Origin: JAVJRN01 sp040218415
GTDB lineage: Bacteria; Bacteroidota; Bacteroidia; Cytophagales; Cyclobacteriaceae
Reading direction: 5' to 3'
DNA length: 64,000 nucleotides
Assembly: GCA_040218415.1 (NCBI GenBank)
Contig: JAVJRN010000072.1
Coordinates: 1-64,000 of the forward strand
Below the pieces are notes generated by a model. That model worked only from the letters and a program-made list of their open reading frames with translations, was not told where the DNA came from and did no database searches. Of this stretch, positions 36,456 to 45,800 are shown piece after piece. Every line of letters starts with the position of its first letter. Position 1 is the stretch's first letter. A program made the position numbers and the translations under genes.

Positions 36456-37232
36456 TCAGCTTTTACGGATAAAAGGCAAGGTTGCTCGATTTTGATAAGC
36501 TTGTATACCACACGCGACGATCAAGATGATCATGCCTGCTATGGCTGTGTAAGCGATGCTGGGATTGGCGTCTATTTGTTTCGAAACGATGGCATAAAGC
36601 CCCCAAATACCGGCACCAGCTGCTTCTCGAAGGTTTCTGGTAGCTATCAAAAATAAGAATACTGCGGTAGCAATAAGTATCATGATAATAGTCCAGGAGA
36701 CTTCACTAAACAAAAATTGCCATTGGATACTTACCAACCAGGCAGAAACATTCGCCACTGTTGCGAGCACGATCCAGCCATAATAGATGGCAATGGGCCA
36801 CCAAGTCCAGGTGATGATTCTCATTGGCGCATCCCATTTTTCCATATCGAGTTTGATCACCAAAATGGTAAGCGATAGTAAGAGCAGTAACATGATCACG
36901 ACCGATAATCCGGGCATTTCGCTGATCCAAACGATGGTCCATGAACCATTGAGTAAGTTGACTACTGCTAGCCAGATGCCGGCTCTGTTTACTTCTGCAT
37001 CACGGCCATTTGCCACTTGAATCCATTGATTGATGACCAGCGCGATTAGTCCTAAAAATATGATTCCCCAAATTGAAAAAGCATAGCCTGCCGGCGTGAA
37101 AAGACTGTTGTATTGTCGGCTGATTTCTCCCACGGTGTGGCCATTCATGGCTCCCGAATTAGCCCAGTAGTTGGCCCAAAGGGTAAAAGCTAAAGTCACT
37201 GAGTTGATAAATGGGAGTAAATATTTGTTCAT
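36456..37232 (-). CDS. TspO/MBR-like tryptophan-rich membrane protein
   Basis: About 258 residues from the ATG at 37232 (NKYLLPFINSVTLAFTLW); the frame is open 7 codons upstream, but this start sits right before the first helix. About eight membrane helices are predicted. Conserved-looking features include FTPAGYAFSIWGIIFLGL, LLNGSWTIVW and ITWTWWPIAIYYGWI, which recall TspO signatures (P-G-xx-F-xx-W and W). It is longer than classic TspO (about 160 residues) and matches the extended variant found in several Bacteroidota. Ligand and role are unknown. Confidence 0.7.
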   Translation of the reverse strand: MNKYLLPFINSVTLAFTLWANYWANSGAMNGHTVGEISRQYNSLFTPAGYAFSIWGIIFLGLIALVINQWIQVANGRDAEVNRAGIWLAVVNLLNGSWTIVWISEMPGLSVVIMLLLLLSLTILVIKLDMEKWDAPMRIITWTWWPIAIYYGWIVLATVANVSAWLVSIQWQFLFSEVSWTIIMILIATAVFLFLIATRNLREAAGAGIWGLYAIVSKQIDANPSIAYTAIAGMIILIVACGIQAYQNRATLPFIRKS

Positions 37233-37294
37233 AGAGATTATAACTGACACCATTTAGAAATGTTAGTTTAACGTTTTCTTATATACGTTAAATG

Positions 37295-37302
37295 CAAACT
37301 TA
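37295..37302 (-). promoter_or_regulatory. Possible -7 element for the TspO-like gene
   Basis: Read on the minus strand this is TAAGTTTG, a match to TAnnTTTG, 63 bases before the start codon. No TTG -33 box is seen at normal spacing. Confidence 0.35.
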
Positions 37303-37534
37303 TTGCAAGGTTGTGAGGCGAGTAGTTTTCATTTGTTGGATAGCCTCATAAATCCTCTAAGAAAAATATTTATTGTTTTGTAGAGGTAGTAGGTTGTGAT
37401 TCCAGAATGTTAAAAGTACAAGCTATTTCATTCGTATTTTGAACGGTGTGTGGCTATTTACATCAAATGTTGTAGGACTCAAATTGCCAGATTCTTTTTT
37501 AGGGATTTGATGGGGAATTAGTCATTTTAGAGGG

Positions 37535-37918
37535 ATGAATAAACTAGCCTATTTTAGTTCGATCAAAGAAAGTCATGCGGCGCTGATCAAAGAAATGTCG
37601 GCGATATTGCTTGGACTTGAGCCCAATCTTGAGGAAAAAGTCCTTAAAATGATGGGGAGTGATATGCTCTGCTATTATGAAAATGACGCGTTCAAATATG
37701 GTTTTAGCAGTCATGACCGCCATGTGAGTTTTCACAACATGGTGATGTATTGCTATCCGAACGTGAGAGAAGAGATAGGGTTCAACTTTAAAAAGTCGCA
37801 ATTGAAAAAATCATGTGTCAATTTTGATACAGATATCGCCTTCGCTCCATCCAATTTTGAAGCGCTCATCATAAAGTCCAAAGAATACCCGTTCCCAAAG
37901 CCTACGGATAAAATTTGA
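37535..37918 (+). CDS. DUF1801-like small protein
   Basis: A 127-residue cytosolic protein. The central part (VLKMMGSDMLCYYENDAFKY, then HVSFHNMVMYCYP) and the C-terminal CVNFDTDIAFAPSNFEALI resemble DUF1801 proteins (YdhG/frataxin-like fold). No signal peptide or membrane segment. The next gene begins 70 bases later on the same strand. The role of the family is poorly defined. Confidence 0.6.
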   Translation: MNKLAYFSSIKESHAALIKEMSAILLGLEPNLEEKVLKMMGSDMLCYYENDAFKYGFSSHDRHVSFHNMVMYCYPNVREEIGFNFKKSQLKKSCVNFDTDIAFAPSNFEALIIKSKEYPFPKPTDKI

Positions 37919-37988
37919 AGAAGAATCAGGGGGCTCATTGCTTTATACTCAACTTGTACCTTGAAAATTGCCTGATAATTATGCTTGT

Positions 37989-38915
37989 ATGAAAAAGAAC
38001 ATTCGCGTGGTTCTGATGGTGGTGGTCACTTCGGTTATAGGTTTCTTCTTATTGGTAACACCTGATATCCCTTTGGATGATTTGAAAAAACGCTATACGA
38101 ACGAAGCGTCTGCCTTCATGACTATTGATGGAATGGACGTCCATTATCGCGACGAGGGAGCTGGACAACCTATAGTTTTGATTCATGGCACGGCTGCTTC
38201 TCTTCATACTTGGGATGCTTGGACGGAGAAGTTAAAAAAGGACTATCGAGTGATTCGCTTCGACCTACCTGCTTTTGGCTTGACTGGGTCACATCCTAAG
38301 CGCGATTATTCTATTAAGGCATACATGGATGTCTTGGATGAGTTGCTGAATCAGCTAAGTGTTGATTCGGTGATACTGGTTGGAAATTCGCTCGGTGGCA
38401 AAATTGCTTGGCAATATGCCGCTTTACATCCTGAGATGGTTTCCAAACTCGCTTTATTGGATGCCAGTGGTTTTACTACAGAAAAAGGGCAACCATGGAT
38501 TTTCGGTCTGGCACGCATACCCATCCTGAACAGCCTGATCAGTCGCATTACGCCACGCTCGATCATTAAGAAAAACGTGGAGGCAGTCTACTTCGACGAT
38601 ACAAAAGTGTCTGAGGCTTTAGTCGATCGCTACTATGAAATGGCCTTGAGGAAAGGAAATAGACAGGCGTTCATCGATCGCGCGCAGTTGAATATGAAAA
38701 GTAAATTACCTCTTTTGGCAAAGATCAAATGTCCTACTTTAATTCTCTGGGGAGCAAACGATGCTTGGATTCCGGTGAGTCATGCTCTGCTCTTCGAAAA
38801 TGCCCTACCAAACGCCAGAACGGTTATTTTGGAAAATGCAGGACATGTACCTATGGAAGAAGTGCCGCAAAGAAGTCTCGCAGCTTTTAAAAAATTTTTA
38901 AAAGAGTTTAACTAA
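37989..38915 (+). CDS. Membrane-anchored alpha/beta hydrolase
   Basis: About 308 residues from the ATG at 37989 (KKNIRVVLMVVVTSVIGFF); an in-frame TTG at 37968 would add seven residues with no benefit. One N-terminal membrane helix probably anchors it. The fold follows: oxyanion region IVLIHGTAASLHTWDAW, nucleophile Ser in LVGNSLGGKIAWQ near residue 130, acid Asp in LWGANDAWIPV, and His in ENAGHVPMEE. Similar to lipase/esterase or haloalkane-type hydrolases; substrate cannot be deduced. A strong terminator follows at 38937. Confidence 0.85.
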   Translation: MKKNIRVVLMVVVTSVIGFFLLVTPDIPLDDLKKRYTNEASAFMTIDGMDVHYRDEGAGQPIVLIHGTAASLHTWDAWTEKLKKDYRVIRFDLPAFGLTGSHPKRDYSIKAYMDVLDELLNQLSVDSVILVGNSLGGKIAWQYAALHPEMVSKLALLDASGFTTEKGQPWIFGLARIPILNSLISRITPRSIIKKNVEAVYFDDTKVSEALVDRYYEMALRKGNRQAFIDRAQLNMKSKLPLLAKIKCPTLILWGANDAWIPVSHALLFENALPNARTVILENAGHVPMEEVPQRSLAAFKKFLKEFN

Positions 38916-38936
38916 GAGAAATGAGCATAATAAAGT

Positions 38937-38983
38937 AAACAAAACTTGGTCGGTCTTTATCACGACAACCAAGCTTTGTTTTT
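38937..38983 (+). terminator. Rho-independent terminator
   Basis: AAACAAAACTTGGT and ACCAAGCTTTGTTT pair with one mismatch, extended by CG/CG at the top, then TTTTT. It lies 21 bases after the hydrolase stop. Confidence 0.8.
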
Positions 38984-39182
38984 GAGTTCTATTCATAAAG
39001 ACATGATTATCCTTTGAATGTGGATAATTTGAGTCTTGATGAAAATTTCACTGTTTGAGCTTAGCGACTGATTCACTCGGCTTGGGTGAAAAAAAATAGT
39101 GGAGCGCTCAAAAAACGTCAATCAGACTTAGCTTCAACCAAAACTGGCTGAGCTATTAATCGAACGGCGTATTCCCATTCAA

Positions 39183-40037
39183 TTACATCGCATCCAATTC
39201 CTCCTGAGTGAAGTCAGTGGGTTTGCCTAGGTACTCATATTTTTCAATTTCGGATTTCATTTCCTCAAGCTTTAAACCGATTCTTTTGTAAGCCGGTCCT
39301 CCGAGAGGTAAATGCACAGGAGGATTTTCAAGTTTGGTAACATTAAACATCGCCTGCGCTGCTTTTTTAGGATCTCCGACTTGATTACCACTTACTTCCT
39401 GAATGGCCTTCATATTTTTCTCGGCGGAATCCTGATATTCCTTTATTGCTGACTCGGTAAAAGTGGCGGATCTTCCTGCCCAATCAGTGCGAAATGGTCC
39501 AGGTTCGATATTTGTGACTTTGATACCAATATGTTTTGTCTCGGCAGCCAACGCTTCACCAATTCCTTCTAAGGCAAATTTGCTACCGTTGTATATGCCT
39601 ACGCCCGGAAAACCATTCAAGCCCGCAATCGAAGTAATATTGAGAATGTTTCCACTTTTCTGTTTCCGCATCAATGGCAAGGCAAGTTTGATCATTCTAA
39701 TACAGCCAAAAACATTGACATCAAATTGCCTTTTGATCTCCTCTTCCTCAGCTTCTTCTATAGCTCCCATAGATCCATATCCAGCATTGTTGACCAACAC
39801 ATCAAGCCTGCCGTAGTTAGCTTCTATCATTTTGGCAGCTTCATCTATAGACTGCTGATTTTGCACATCTAACAAGATGCCTTTAACCAGTGTTGGATTG
39901 ATCGATTCTAGTTCCTTGATTTGTTCTTTTTTCCTTACGGTACCAATGGCTGTTTCTCCATTTGCAGCGACAATTTTCACCAATTCTCGTCCAAATCCCG
40001 TCGAACATCCTGTGATTAACCAAACTCTTTTACTCAT
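39183..40037 (-). CDS. Short-chain dehydrogenase/reductase
   Basis: A 284-residue classical SDR. The NAD(P)-binding motif is TGCSTGFG near the N-terminus, NNAG is in VLVNNAGYGSMG, and the catalytic YxxxK is YNGSKFA with the Ser upstream in LNITSIAG. The QFDVNVFG and GPFRTDWAG segments match the family of SDR proteins often annotated as oxidoreductases of unknown substrate. Monocistronic and divergent from the trehalose synthase gene. Substrate unknown. Confidence 0.9.
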   Translation of the reverse strand: MSKRVWLITGCSTGFGRELVKIVAANGETAIGTVRKKEQIKELESINPTLVKGILLDVQNQQSIDEAAKMIEANYGRLDVLVNNAGYGSMGAIEEAEEEEIKRQFDVNVFGCIRMIKLALPLMRKQKSGNILNITSIAGLNGFPGVGIYNGSKFALEGIGEALAAETKHIGIKVTNIEPGPFRTDWAGRSATFTESAIKEYQDSAEKNMKAIQEVSGNQVGDPKKAAQAMFNVTKLENPPVHLPLGGPAYKRIGLKLEEMKSEIEKYEYLGKPTDFTQEELDAM

Positions 40038-40370
40038 TGCTGTTTTTCTATTTTATTAAAATGAATTGTTGTTTACCTAACATGGCGGTCAATCAATTGT
40101 TGCGAATCCTTACTTTATGTGAAATGGATGATGATTTTATAATAGAAATAGCCGTGTATTGATTAATTTTCAATTTAGAAGATTCTTAGGCCTTTTATGG
40201 ACTAAGTTTTTGCATTGGTTGTGGTCAGCCATTATTTTTCACTTTCATACTATTCAATGATTTATTCCAAAAGTGAAATATCTATCCACGGATTAAGCGG
40301 AATAAATGCTGAACATGCCTTTTGTTTCAGTTTTATAATTAACGATAAACCAAAAAAAACATAGTTTTTT
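40038..40370. other. Intergenic region upstream of treS with an inverted repeat
   Basis: About 330 bases between divergent genes. It contains an inverted repeat, TTTTCACTTT at 40236-40245 and AAAGTGAAA at 40271-40279, separated by about 25 bases, about 90-130 bases before treS. This could be an operator or chance. Nothing else is recognised. Confidence 0.35.
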
Positions 40371-43300
40371 ATGTCCCAACAAGAAATCAATCAAGATGAT
40401 AATTTATTATGGTACAAAGATGCCATCATATACGAACTGCACATTAAAGCTTTCATGGATGCCAATAATGATGGTATTGGTGACTTTGAAGGCTTATTAT
40501 CCAAGCTCGATTATCTCGAAGATTTAGGGGTTACGGCTATTTGGCTTTTGCCATTTTATCCATCACCGTTACGGGACGATGGTTACGATATTCAAGATTA
40601 TTATAATATCAATACCAATTATGGTCATGTCAATGATTTCAAAAAGTTTGTAACGGCGGCTCATGATCGTAATATCAAAGTCATCACAGAGCTAGTCATT
40701 AATCATACCTCGGATCAGCATCCATGGTTTCAGCGAGCAAGAAAAGCTCCAAAAGGATCTCCAGAAAGAGACTATTATGTTTGGTCTGATGATCCCAATA
40801 AGTATGCCGGTGTGCGGATCATATTTCAGGATTATGAGGCGTCTAACTGGACTTTCGATAAGGAGGCTGGACAATATTACTGGCACAGATTTTTTCACCA
40901 TCAGCCAGATTTGAATTATGAAAACCTACAGGTACAAGAAGAAGTCTTTAGAATTATTGATTATTGGAGTGCTATGGGCGTAGACGGATTTAGGTTGGAC
41001 GCTGTGCCTTATCTCTACCAAAAAGAAGGTACCAACTGTGAAAACCTACCAGAAACGCATGCTTTTTTGAAAAAACTAAGAGCGCACGTGGATGAAAGTT
41101 TTCCCGGCACTATGCTGTTGGCAGAGGCAAATATGTGGCCTGAGGATTCTGCTGCTTATTTTGGTGATGGTGATGAGTGCCACATGAATTATCACTTTCC
41201 CATCATGCCACGCATGTTTATGGCCATGCGCATGGAAGATCGTTACCCTATCACTGATATTTTTGACCAGACGCCCGAAATACCGGAGAACAGTCAATGG
41301 GCAATATTTCTCCGAAATCATGACGAGTTGACCTTAGAAATGGTGACGGATGAAGAGCGCGACTACATGTACAAAGTATATGCGCAAAATCCTAAAGCAA
41401 GGGTAAACCTCGGTTTGAGGAGAAGATTGGCACCTTTGATGGATAACAACAGAAATAAGATAGAGCTAATCAATACATTGTTATATTCATTGCCAGGAAC
41501 ACCCGTTATCTATTATGGAGATGAAATAGGCATGGGAGATAACTTTTATCTTGGAGATAGAGATGGTGTACGCACACCAATGCAGTGGTCGCCGGATAGA
41601 AATGCTGGCTTTTCAAAAGCCAACCCACAGGAGTTGTATTTGCCAACCATTTTGGATCCAGAACATCATTATGAATCTGTCAATGTGGAAACGCAACAAT
41701 CCAATCCATATTCATTATTGTGGTGGACAAGGCGCATTATCAACATGCGTAAAAAATACAAGGCTTTCAGCCGAGGAGACTTGAATTTCATTCCGTCGGA
41801 AAACTCGAAAGTGCTGGCTTTTACTAGAAGTTACCAAGACGAGACAATTCTCGTAGTAGTCAATTTGTCAAGATACACACAAGCGGTTGGGCTCGATTTA
41901 AGTGATTTTCACGGCTACACGCCGATAGAAGTATTTAGTAAAAATGAATTCCCGACGATATCGGAAAGTAAGGATTACTTCTTCACCTTGAGTCCTCATG
42001 CGTATCATTGGTTTGAGTTGAGGTCAGATAATATTTTGATGGATAATTTGGATGAAAATCCTGTAAAAATATCGTCCTTGGCCGATATCAAGCTTAAGAA
42101 GGTTTGGTCGCAGCTGGAGCATGAGTATATCATTCCGTACATCACAGAAAGTAACTGGTATAAAGGGCTGGGTAATAAAATACTCCATGCCACGATCAAA
42201 GAGTGGATTCCACTGGAGGGCATGGAAAGCGATACGGCCATTATCATTGTAGAGCTAAAATATCAAAGTGGATTACCGGATCTTTATCAGATTGCACTCG
42301 CTTTTGGGGAGAAAGGTGAAAATAATGTAACCTTAAATTATCCTAAAGCCATCATTGCCAATGCTTTATCTAATGATGTGATTGGGTACTTGTACGATGC
42401 GTTTTATGATTCCAATGTGCAAGAATATCTTTTCCGAGCGATAGGAGATAATACTAACATCAGTCTCAAAGCTTCGGCGGTAGGTTTTTTCGATGAAAAG
42501 AAGGCTGTTGAGGACTACCTGAAAGAGACTGAGGAGGTAAAGCCAAGAATGTTGATGTCAAGAAAATCGAACACCTCTATACTTTTCAACAACGATTTTT
42601 ATCTCAAAATTTATCGTCGACTCGATATAGCCATCAATCCAGATCTAGAAGTAGTTCGTTATATGACGACTAAAAATACTTTCAAAAATATACCAGATTT
42701 GAAAGCCACCATCCAACTGGAATACAATAAGGAAAATTCTATTGTCCTAGGGATACTACAGTCAGCGGTAGATTATCAAACGGATATGTGGACTTTCTTA
42801 CTAGATGCTGCCAAGAGATACAGTGAACGCATAGAGATGGCAAGAGACATAGACTTACAAGGGGTGCTAGAGGCCAACGAATCCTATAAATCAATAGACC
42901 AAAGTGTAGAACCAAATGCAAGTGAGCTGGTTGGGTTGGTGACGATTGATAGTTTGCAAAGACTTGGGGAGCGCACTGCTGAGTTTCACCTTGCATTGCA
43001 TGATAGCAAGGGAGTGAAGCATTTTGAACCTGAGTTGTTTTCACTTCATTATCAGCGCTCGTTGTATTCTTCCTTCCAGTCTTTGGTAAGGGAAGCTTTT
43101 CAAAAGTTGGGTAAAATAAGAACGGTACTTCCGTCCTACGTTTCAGATCATTTGACCAACGTACTGCCTTTGAAAGACGATGTATTGGGAATGATGCGTA
43201 AAATCTATGAGGAAACAATGGATACCGAGAAGATCAGAATTCATGGGGATTTTCATTTGAAGCAAGTGCTTCATTCCGGTCAGGATTTCATGTTCATCGA

Positions 43301-43691
43301 CTTTGAGGGAGAAGCAGAAAAAAGCTACAGTGAGCGGAGGCTCAAAAAGTCCGCTTTACGAGATGTGGCAAGTATGATTAACTCTATTCATCGAGTGGTT
43401 TACGAAAGTGTTTTTGAAAATGAAGTAGTACAACCTTCAAAATTCGAGCAAGCGCAAAAGTGGGCTGATGTTTGGTTTAATCATGTGTCTAAATCCTTTT
43501 TGAAAGGTTACTTTCATACCATTGGTGAGAGTAATTTAGTGCCCGCAACAGAACAGGAGCGCCTTAAACTTCTCAATATTTTCATTATGGAGAGAGCCGT
43601 TATTGAGCTCATTACAGAACTAAGAAATCCATCGGATCACTTAGTCATACCTTTGTTGCTGATCGAGCGCACCATCGAAAACCAAGAATAG
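40371..43691 (+). CDS. treS: Trehalose synthase-maltokinase fusion
   Basis: A 1106-residue fusion. Residues about 10-550 are a GH13 trehalose synthase that interconverts maltose and trehalose: nucleophile Asp in GFRLDAVPYL, acid Glu in LLAEANMWP, and transition-state Asp in LRNHDELTLEM. After a linker, residues about 600-1100 are a maltokinase of the Pep2/Mak type with kinase motifs RIHGDFHLKQVL and FIDFEGEAE, which makes maltose 1-phosphate from maltose and ATP. Together they channel trehalose to maltose 1-phosphate for glucan synthesis by GlgE. glgE, glgB or other pathway genes are not in the window. Followed by a hairpin at 43717. Confidence 0.95.
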   Translation: MSQQEINQDDNLLWYKDAIIYELHIKAFMDANNDGIGDFEGLLSKLDYLEDLGVTAIWLLPFYPSPLRDDGYDIQDYYNINTNYGHVNDFKKFVTAAHDRNIKVITELVINHTSDQHPWFQRARKAPKGSPERDYYVWSDDPNKYAGVRIIFQDYEASNWTFDKEAGQYYWHRFFHHQPDLNYENLQVQEEVFRIIDYWSAMGVDGFRLDAVPYLYQKEGTNCENLPETHAFLKKLRAHVDESFPGTMLLAEANMWPEDSAAYFGDGDECHMNYHFPIMPRMFMAMRMEDRYPITDIFDQTPEIPENSQWAIFLRNHDELTLEMVTDEERDYMYKVYAQNPKARVNLGLRRRLAPLMDNNRNKIELINTLLYSLPGTPVIYYGDEIGMGDNFYLGDRDGVRTPMQWSPDRNAGFSKANPQELYLPTILDPEHHYESVNVETQQSNPYSLLWWTRRIINMRKKYKAFSRGDLNFIPSENSKVLAFTRSYQDETILVVVNLSRYTQAVGLDLSDFHGYTPIEVFSKNEFPTISESKDYFFTLSPHAYHWFELRSDNILMDNLDENPVKISSLADIKLKKVWSQLEHEYIIPYITESNWYKGLGNKILHATIKEWIPLEGMESDTAIIIVELKYQSGLPDLYQIALAFGEKGENNVTLNYPKAIIANALSNDVIGYLYDAFYDSNVQEYLFRAIGDNTNISLKASAVGFFDEKKAVEDYLKETEEVKPRMLMSRKSNTSILFNNDFYLKIYRRLDIAINPDLEVVRYMTTKNTFKNIPDLKATIQLEYNKENSIVLGILQSAVDYQTDMWTFLLDAAKRYSERIEMARDIDLQGVLEANESYKSIDQSVEPNASELVGLVTIDSLQRLGERTAEFHLALHDSKGVKHFEPELFSLHYQRSLYSSFQSLVREAFQKLGKIRTVLPSYVSDHLTNVLPLKDDVLGMMRKIYEETMDTEKIRIHGDFHLKQVLHSGQDFMFIDFEGEAEKSYSERRLKKSALRDVASMINSIHRVVYESVFENEVVQPSKFEQAQKWADVWFNHVSKSFLKGYFHTIGESNLVPATEQERLKLLNIFIMERAVIELITELRNPSDHLVIPLLLIERTIENQE

Positions 43692-43716
43692 TAACCTAGC
43701 ATAGCAAATGGTAGAT

Positions 43717-43750
43717 CGAGAGACTTTGAATTGGTTTTCAAGGTCTCTCG
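43717..43750. terminator. Hairpin after treS
   Basis: CGAGAGAC and GTCTCTCG pair, continued by TTTGAA and TTTCAA around a short TTGG loop. The stem is long but only a mixed TCATTT follows, so it may terminate weakly or work in both directions with the convergent HAD gene. Confidence 0.5.
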
Positions 43751-43875
43751 TCATTTATGGTGAAGGGGAATTGGTCGTGATAATTGACTTATTCAGTTGA
43801 AATTCTATTTGACGAATTGCGAGGATTCGCTTCCAAGTATTCTGATCTAAGAAGACTAAAATTGCTTGAAAAACA

Positions 43876-44385
43876 TCAATCTTGAGCGAGTATATATTTT
43901 ACCGCATGAATTAAATCGGGTTCTACATGATCAGCCATTTTATCGTCATTTCCATCTACTTGGATGGTTTTTAAACCCATTTTGATAGCTGGTATCAAGT
44001 CGCGAGGTTTGTCCCCAATCATCCAAGATTGCTTAACGTCAATATCAAACTTCGCAATGGCTTTTTCAAACATAAGCGTGCCGGGCTTTCTAGATAGTGA
44101 CTTAGATATGCTATCGTGCCAAGGCGAATAGTAGATTTTATCTATTTGGTGATTGACCTGTTCTTGTAGATAGTCGTGGCATACTTGCATGTCTTCTTTT
44201 GTGTAAATGCCCTTCGCAATGCCCGACTGGTTGGTTACTACAACGATGAGATAGCCATGTTTCTTTATTAAATCTATTGCCTCTATAACCCCGGGCAGAA
44301 TAAAAAACTTATCTAGGGTGTAAGCATAGTCGACAAAATCTTTATTAATAACCCCATCACGATCTAGGAAAATAGCTTTTTTCAT
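43876..44385 (-). CDS. HAD-IIIA hydrolase, GmhB/HisB-like, without the zinc site
   Basis: A 169-residue HAD phosphatase. Motif I is FLDRDGVINKD near the N-terminus, motif II is VVTNQSGIAKG, motif III is the Lys in SRKPGT, and motif IV is MIGDKPRDL. It matches the histidinol-phosphate/heptose-bisphosphate phosphatase group. In E. coli GmhB a zinc ion is held by CPHH and CDC; here these are SPWH and SLS, so the cysteines are gone. Catalytic residues are intact, so it is probably active. No heptose or histidine genes are adjacent. Substrate is uncertain. Confidence 0.82.
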   Translation of the reverse strand: MKKAIFLDRDGVINKDFVDYAYTLDKFFILPGVIEAIDLIKKHGYLIVVVTNQSGIAKGIYTKEDMQVCHDYLQEQVNHQIDKIYYSPWHDSISKSLSRKPGTLMFEKAIAKFDIDVKQSWMIGDKPRDLIPAIKMGLKTIQVDGNDDKMADHVEPDLIHAVKYILAQD

Positions 44386-44389
44386 ATAC

Positions 44390-44423
44390 CAAAGTTATTA
44401 AAGAATTGAATGTTGCCTTCCAA
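44390..44423 (-). promoter_or_regulatory. Bacteroidota-type promoter of the HAD gene
   Basis: On the minus strand TTG (44421-44423) and TAACTTTG (44390-44397) are separated by 23 bases. The -7 element ends 4 bases before the ATG at 44385, so the mRNA would be leaderless or nearly so. Confidence 0.5.
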
Positions 44424-44525
44424 CTATTAAATGACTTTTAGACTCTTTAGCTTTGATTGCCGAATATTGAAATATTCCAATGTGCATACTCGTTCTACTA
44501 TCTCGAATCATCTAAATTTTAAAAC

Positions 44526-45788
44526 ATGAAAAATCCGTTCATTTTACTCACGCTTGTCGCCCTTTTCTTAGTCTCGTGTAATGAAGATTTTGGAACCAAA
44601 ACAATCTCTTACACCAAAGCAACAGCCACCTATGGCGATTTAGTCGATATTCGCGCAACGCCATTGGTTGCTCCGAGTCGCCCTTTGACCGACGCGGGCA
44701 AAGTGTTTATTGCCAATGATATCATCTTAATTGGAGAAGAAGGTTTGGGTATTCATGTGTATGATAATACTAATCCGGAAAATCCTCAAAATAAACTTTT
44801 TATCAACATCCCTTCCAACCGGGAGTTTTATGTTGAAGGTGATTTTTTGTTTGCGGAAAGCATGTATGACATGTTGAAAATCGACATTTCCAATCCGTTT
44901 CAACCATCACTTGTTACAAGAGTAGAAAACGCTTTCGCGAGCCCTATCTATAATGATTTTGGCCTTGCGATGATTGGTTTTGAATATAAGCATGTAACAG
45001 AGGAAGTAGAGATAAATAGTCCGTTTTTTCAAGAAGAGTGGAATGATGATGGTGTGTTTTACTTTGATTTTAGAGAGTCGCTTATTCCGCCTTCGGCTGT
45101 GCCTTCTTCATTTGCAGGCAATAATAATGGCGGTATAGGATCAGTAAATCGAATTACTTATGCTAAAGAACATGTATACGCCATAAGTCGGAGTAATCTA
45201 CTGGTATTTGAAGATCAGAGCACTTTTCAACTTTCACAAAACATGCAATATGTTGGAAGTGAAATGGAAACTATTTTTCCTTTAAATGACAAGCTTTATA
45301 TCGGAAGCAGAAATTCAATGGTCATTTTTGATATCACAGATGAGAATGAACCATCATATCAGGGTAGTTTTTGGCACGAAAATTCTTGCGATCCTGTGTT
45401 TCCAGAAAGTGAAAAAACGGCTTATTTGACTTTAAGAACTGGTGATTTTGCAGAATGCCCGGGTGATCAAAACGAGTTGATGGTACTGGATATTGAAGAT
45501 TCTTGGTCCATAAATTCCATACAGACTATTGCTATGGAAAGTCCCTATGGCATGACCATGATTGGAGATAGGTTGTATGTTGGGGAAGGCCAAAATGGAC
45601 TTAAAATATTTGATGCTTCTGATAGAAGAAACCTGATTTTGGAAAAGTATGATAAAACTGTAGCAGCTTATGATGTTATCGCACATCCAACCCGTGCAAA
45701 CTTGTTATTAATTGCAGGGCCCGATGGTTTCAGTCAGTACAATAAGACCGGCGATGAATTAGAACTGCTTAGTAATATCGCGCTTTAA
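44526..45788 (+). CDS. LVIVD-repeat lipoprotein
   Basis: A 420-residue lipoprotein with lipobox LVSC at residues about 15-18. The mature part is a beta-propeller-like series of LVIVD repeats, seen as blocks such as GLGIHVYDNTNPENP, MLKIDISNPFQPSL, SMVIFDITDENEP and GLKIFDASDRRNLI. Proteins of this type are exposed on the surface or periplasmic and probably bind partners or glycans. The next gene, a barrel protein, starts 12 bases downstream, which suggests an operon. Function unknown. Confidence 0.82.
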   Translation: MKNPFILLTLVALFLVSCNEDFGTKTISYTKATATYGDLVDIRATPLVAPSRPLTDAGKVFIANDIILIGEEGLGIHVYDNTNPENPQNKLFINIPSNREFYVEGDFLFAESMYDMLKIDISNPFQPSLVTRVENAFASPIYNDFGLAMIGFEYKHVTEEVEINSPFFQEEWNDDGVFYFDFRESLIPPSAVPSSFAGNNNGGIGSVNRITYAKEHVYAISRSNLLVFEDQSTFQLSQNMQYVGSEMETIFPLNDKLYIGSRNSMVIFDITDENEPSYQGSFWHENSCDPVFPESEKTAYLTLRTGDFAECPGDQNELMVLDIEDSWSINSIQTIAMESPYGMTMIGDRLYVGEGQNGLKIFDASDRRNLILEKYDKTVAAYDVIAHPTRANLLLIAGPDGFSQYNKTGDELELLSNIAL

Positions 45789-45800
45789 ACATTTCTGTTG

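Noticed and set aside
42739..43218. A 159-residue open frame on the minus strand inside treS
   Set aside because: It lies antisense to the kinase part of treS, whose motifs are clear, and its translation is low in conserved-looking features. It is a shadow frame.
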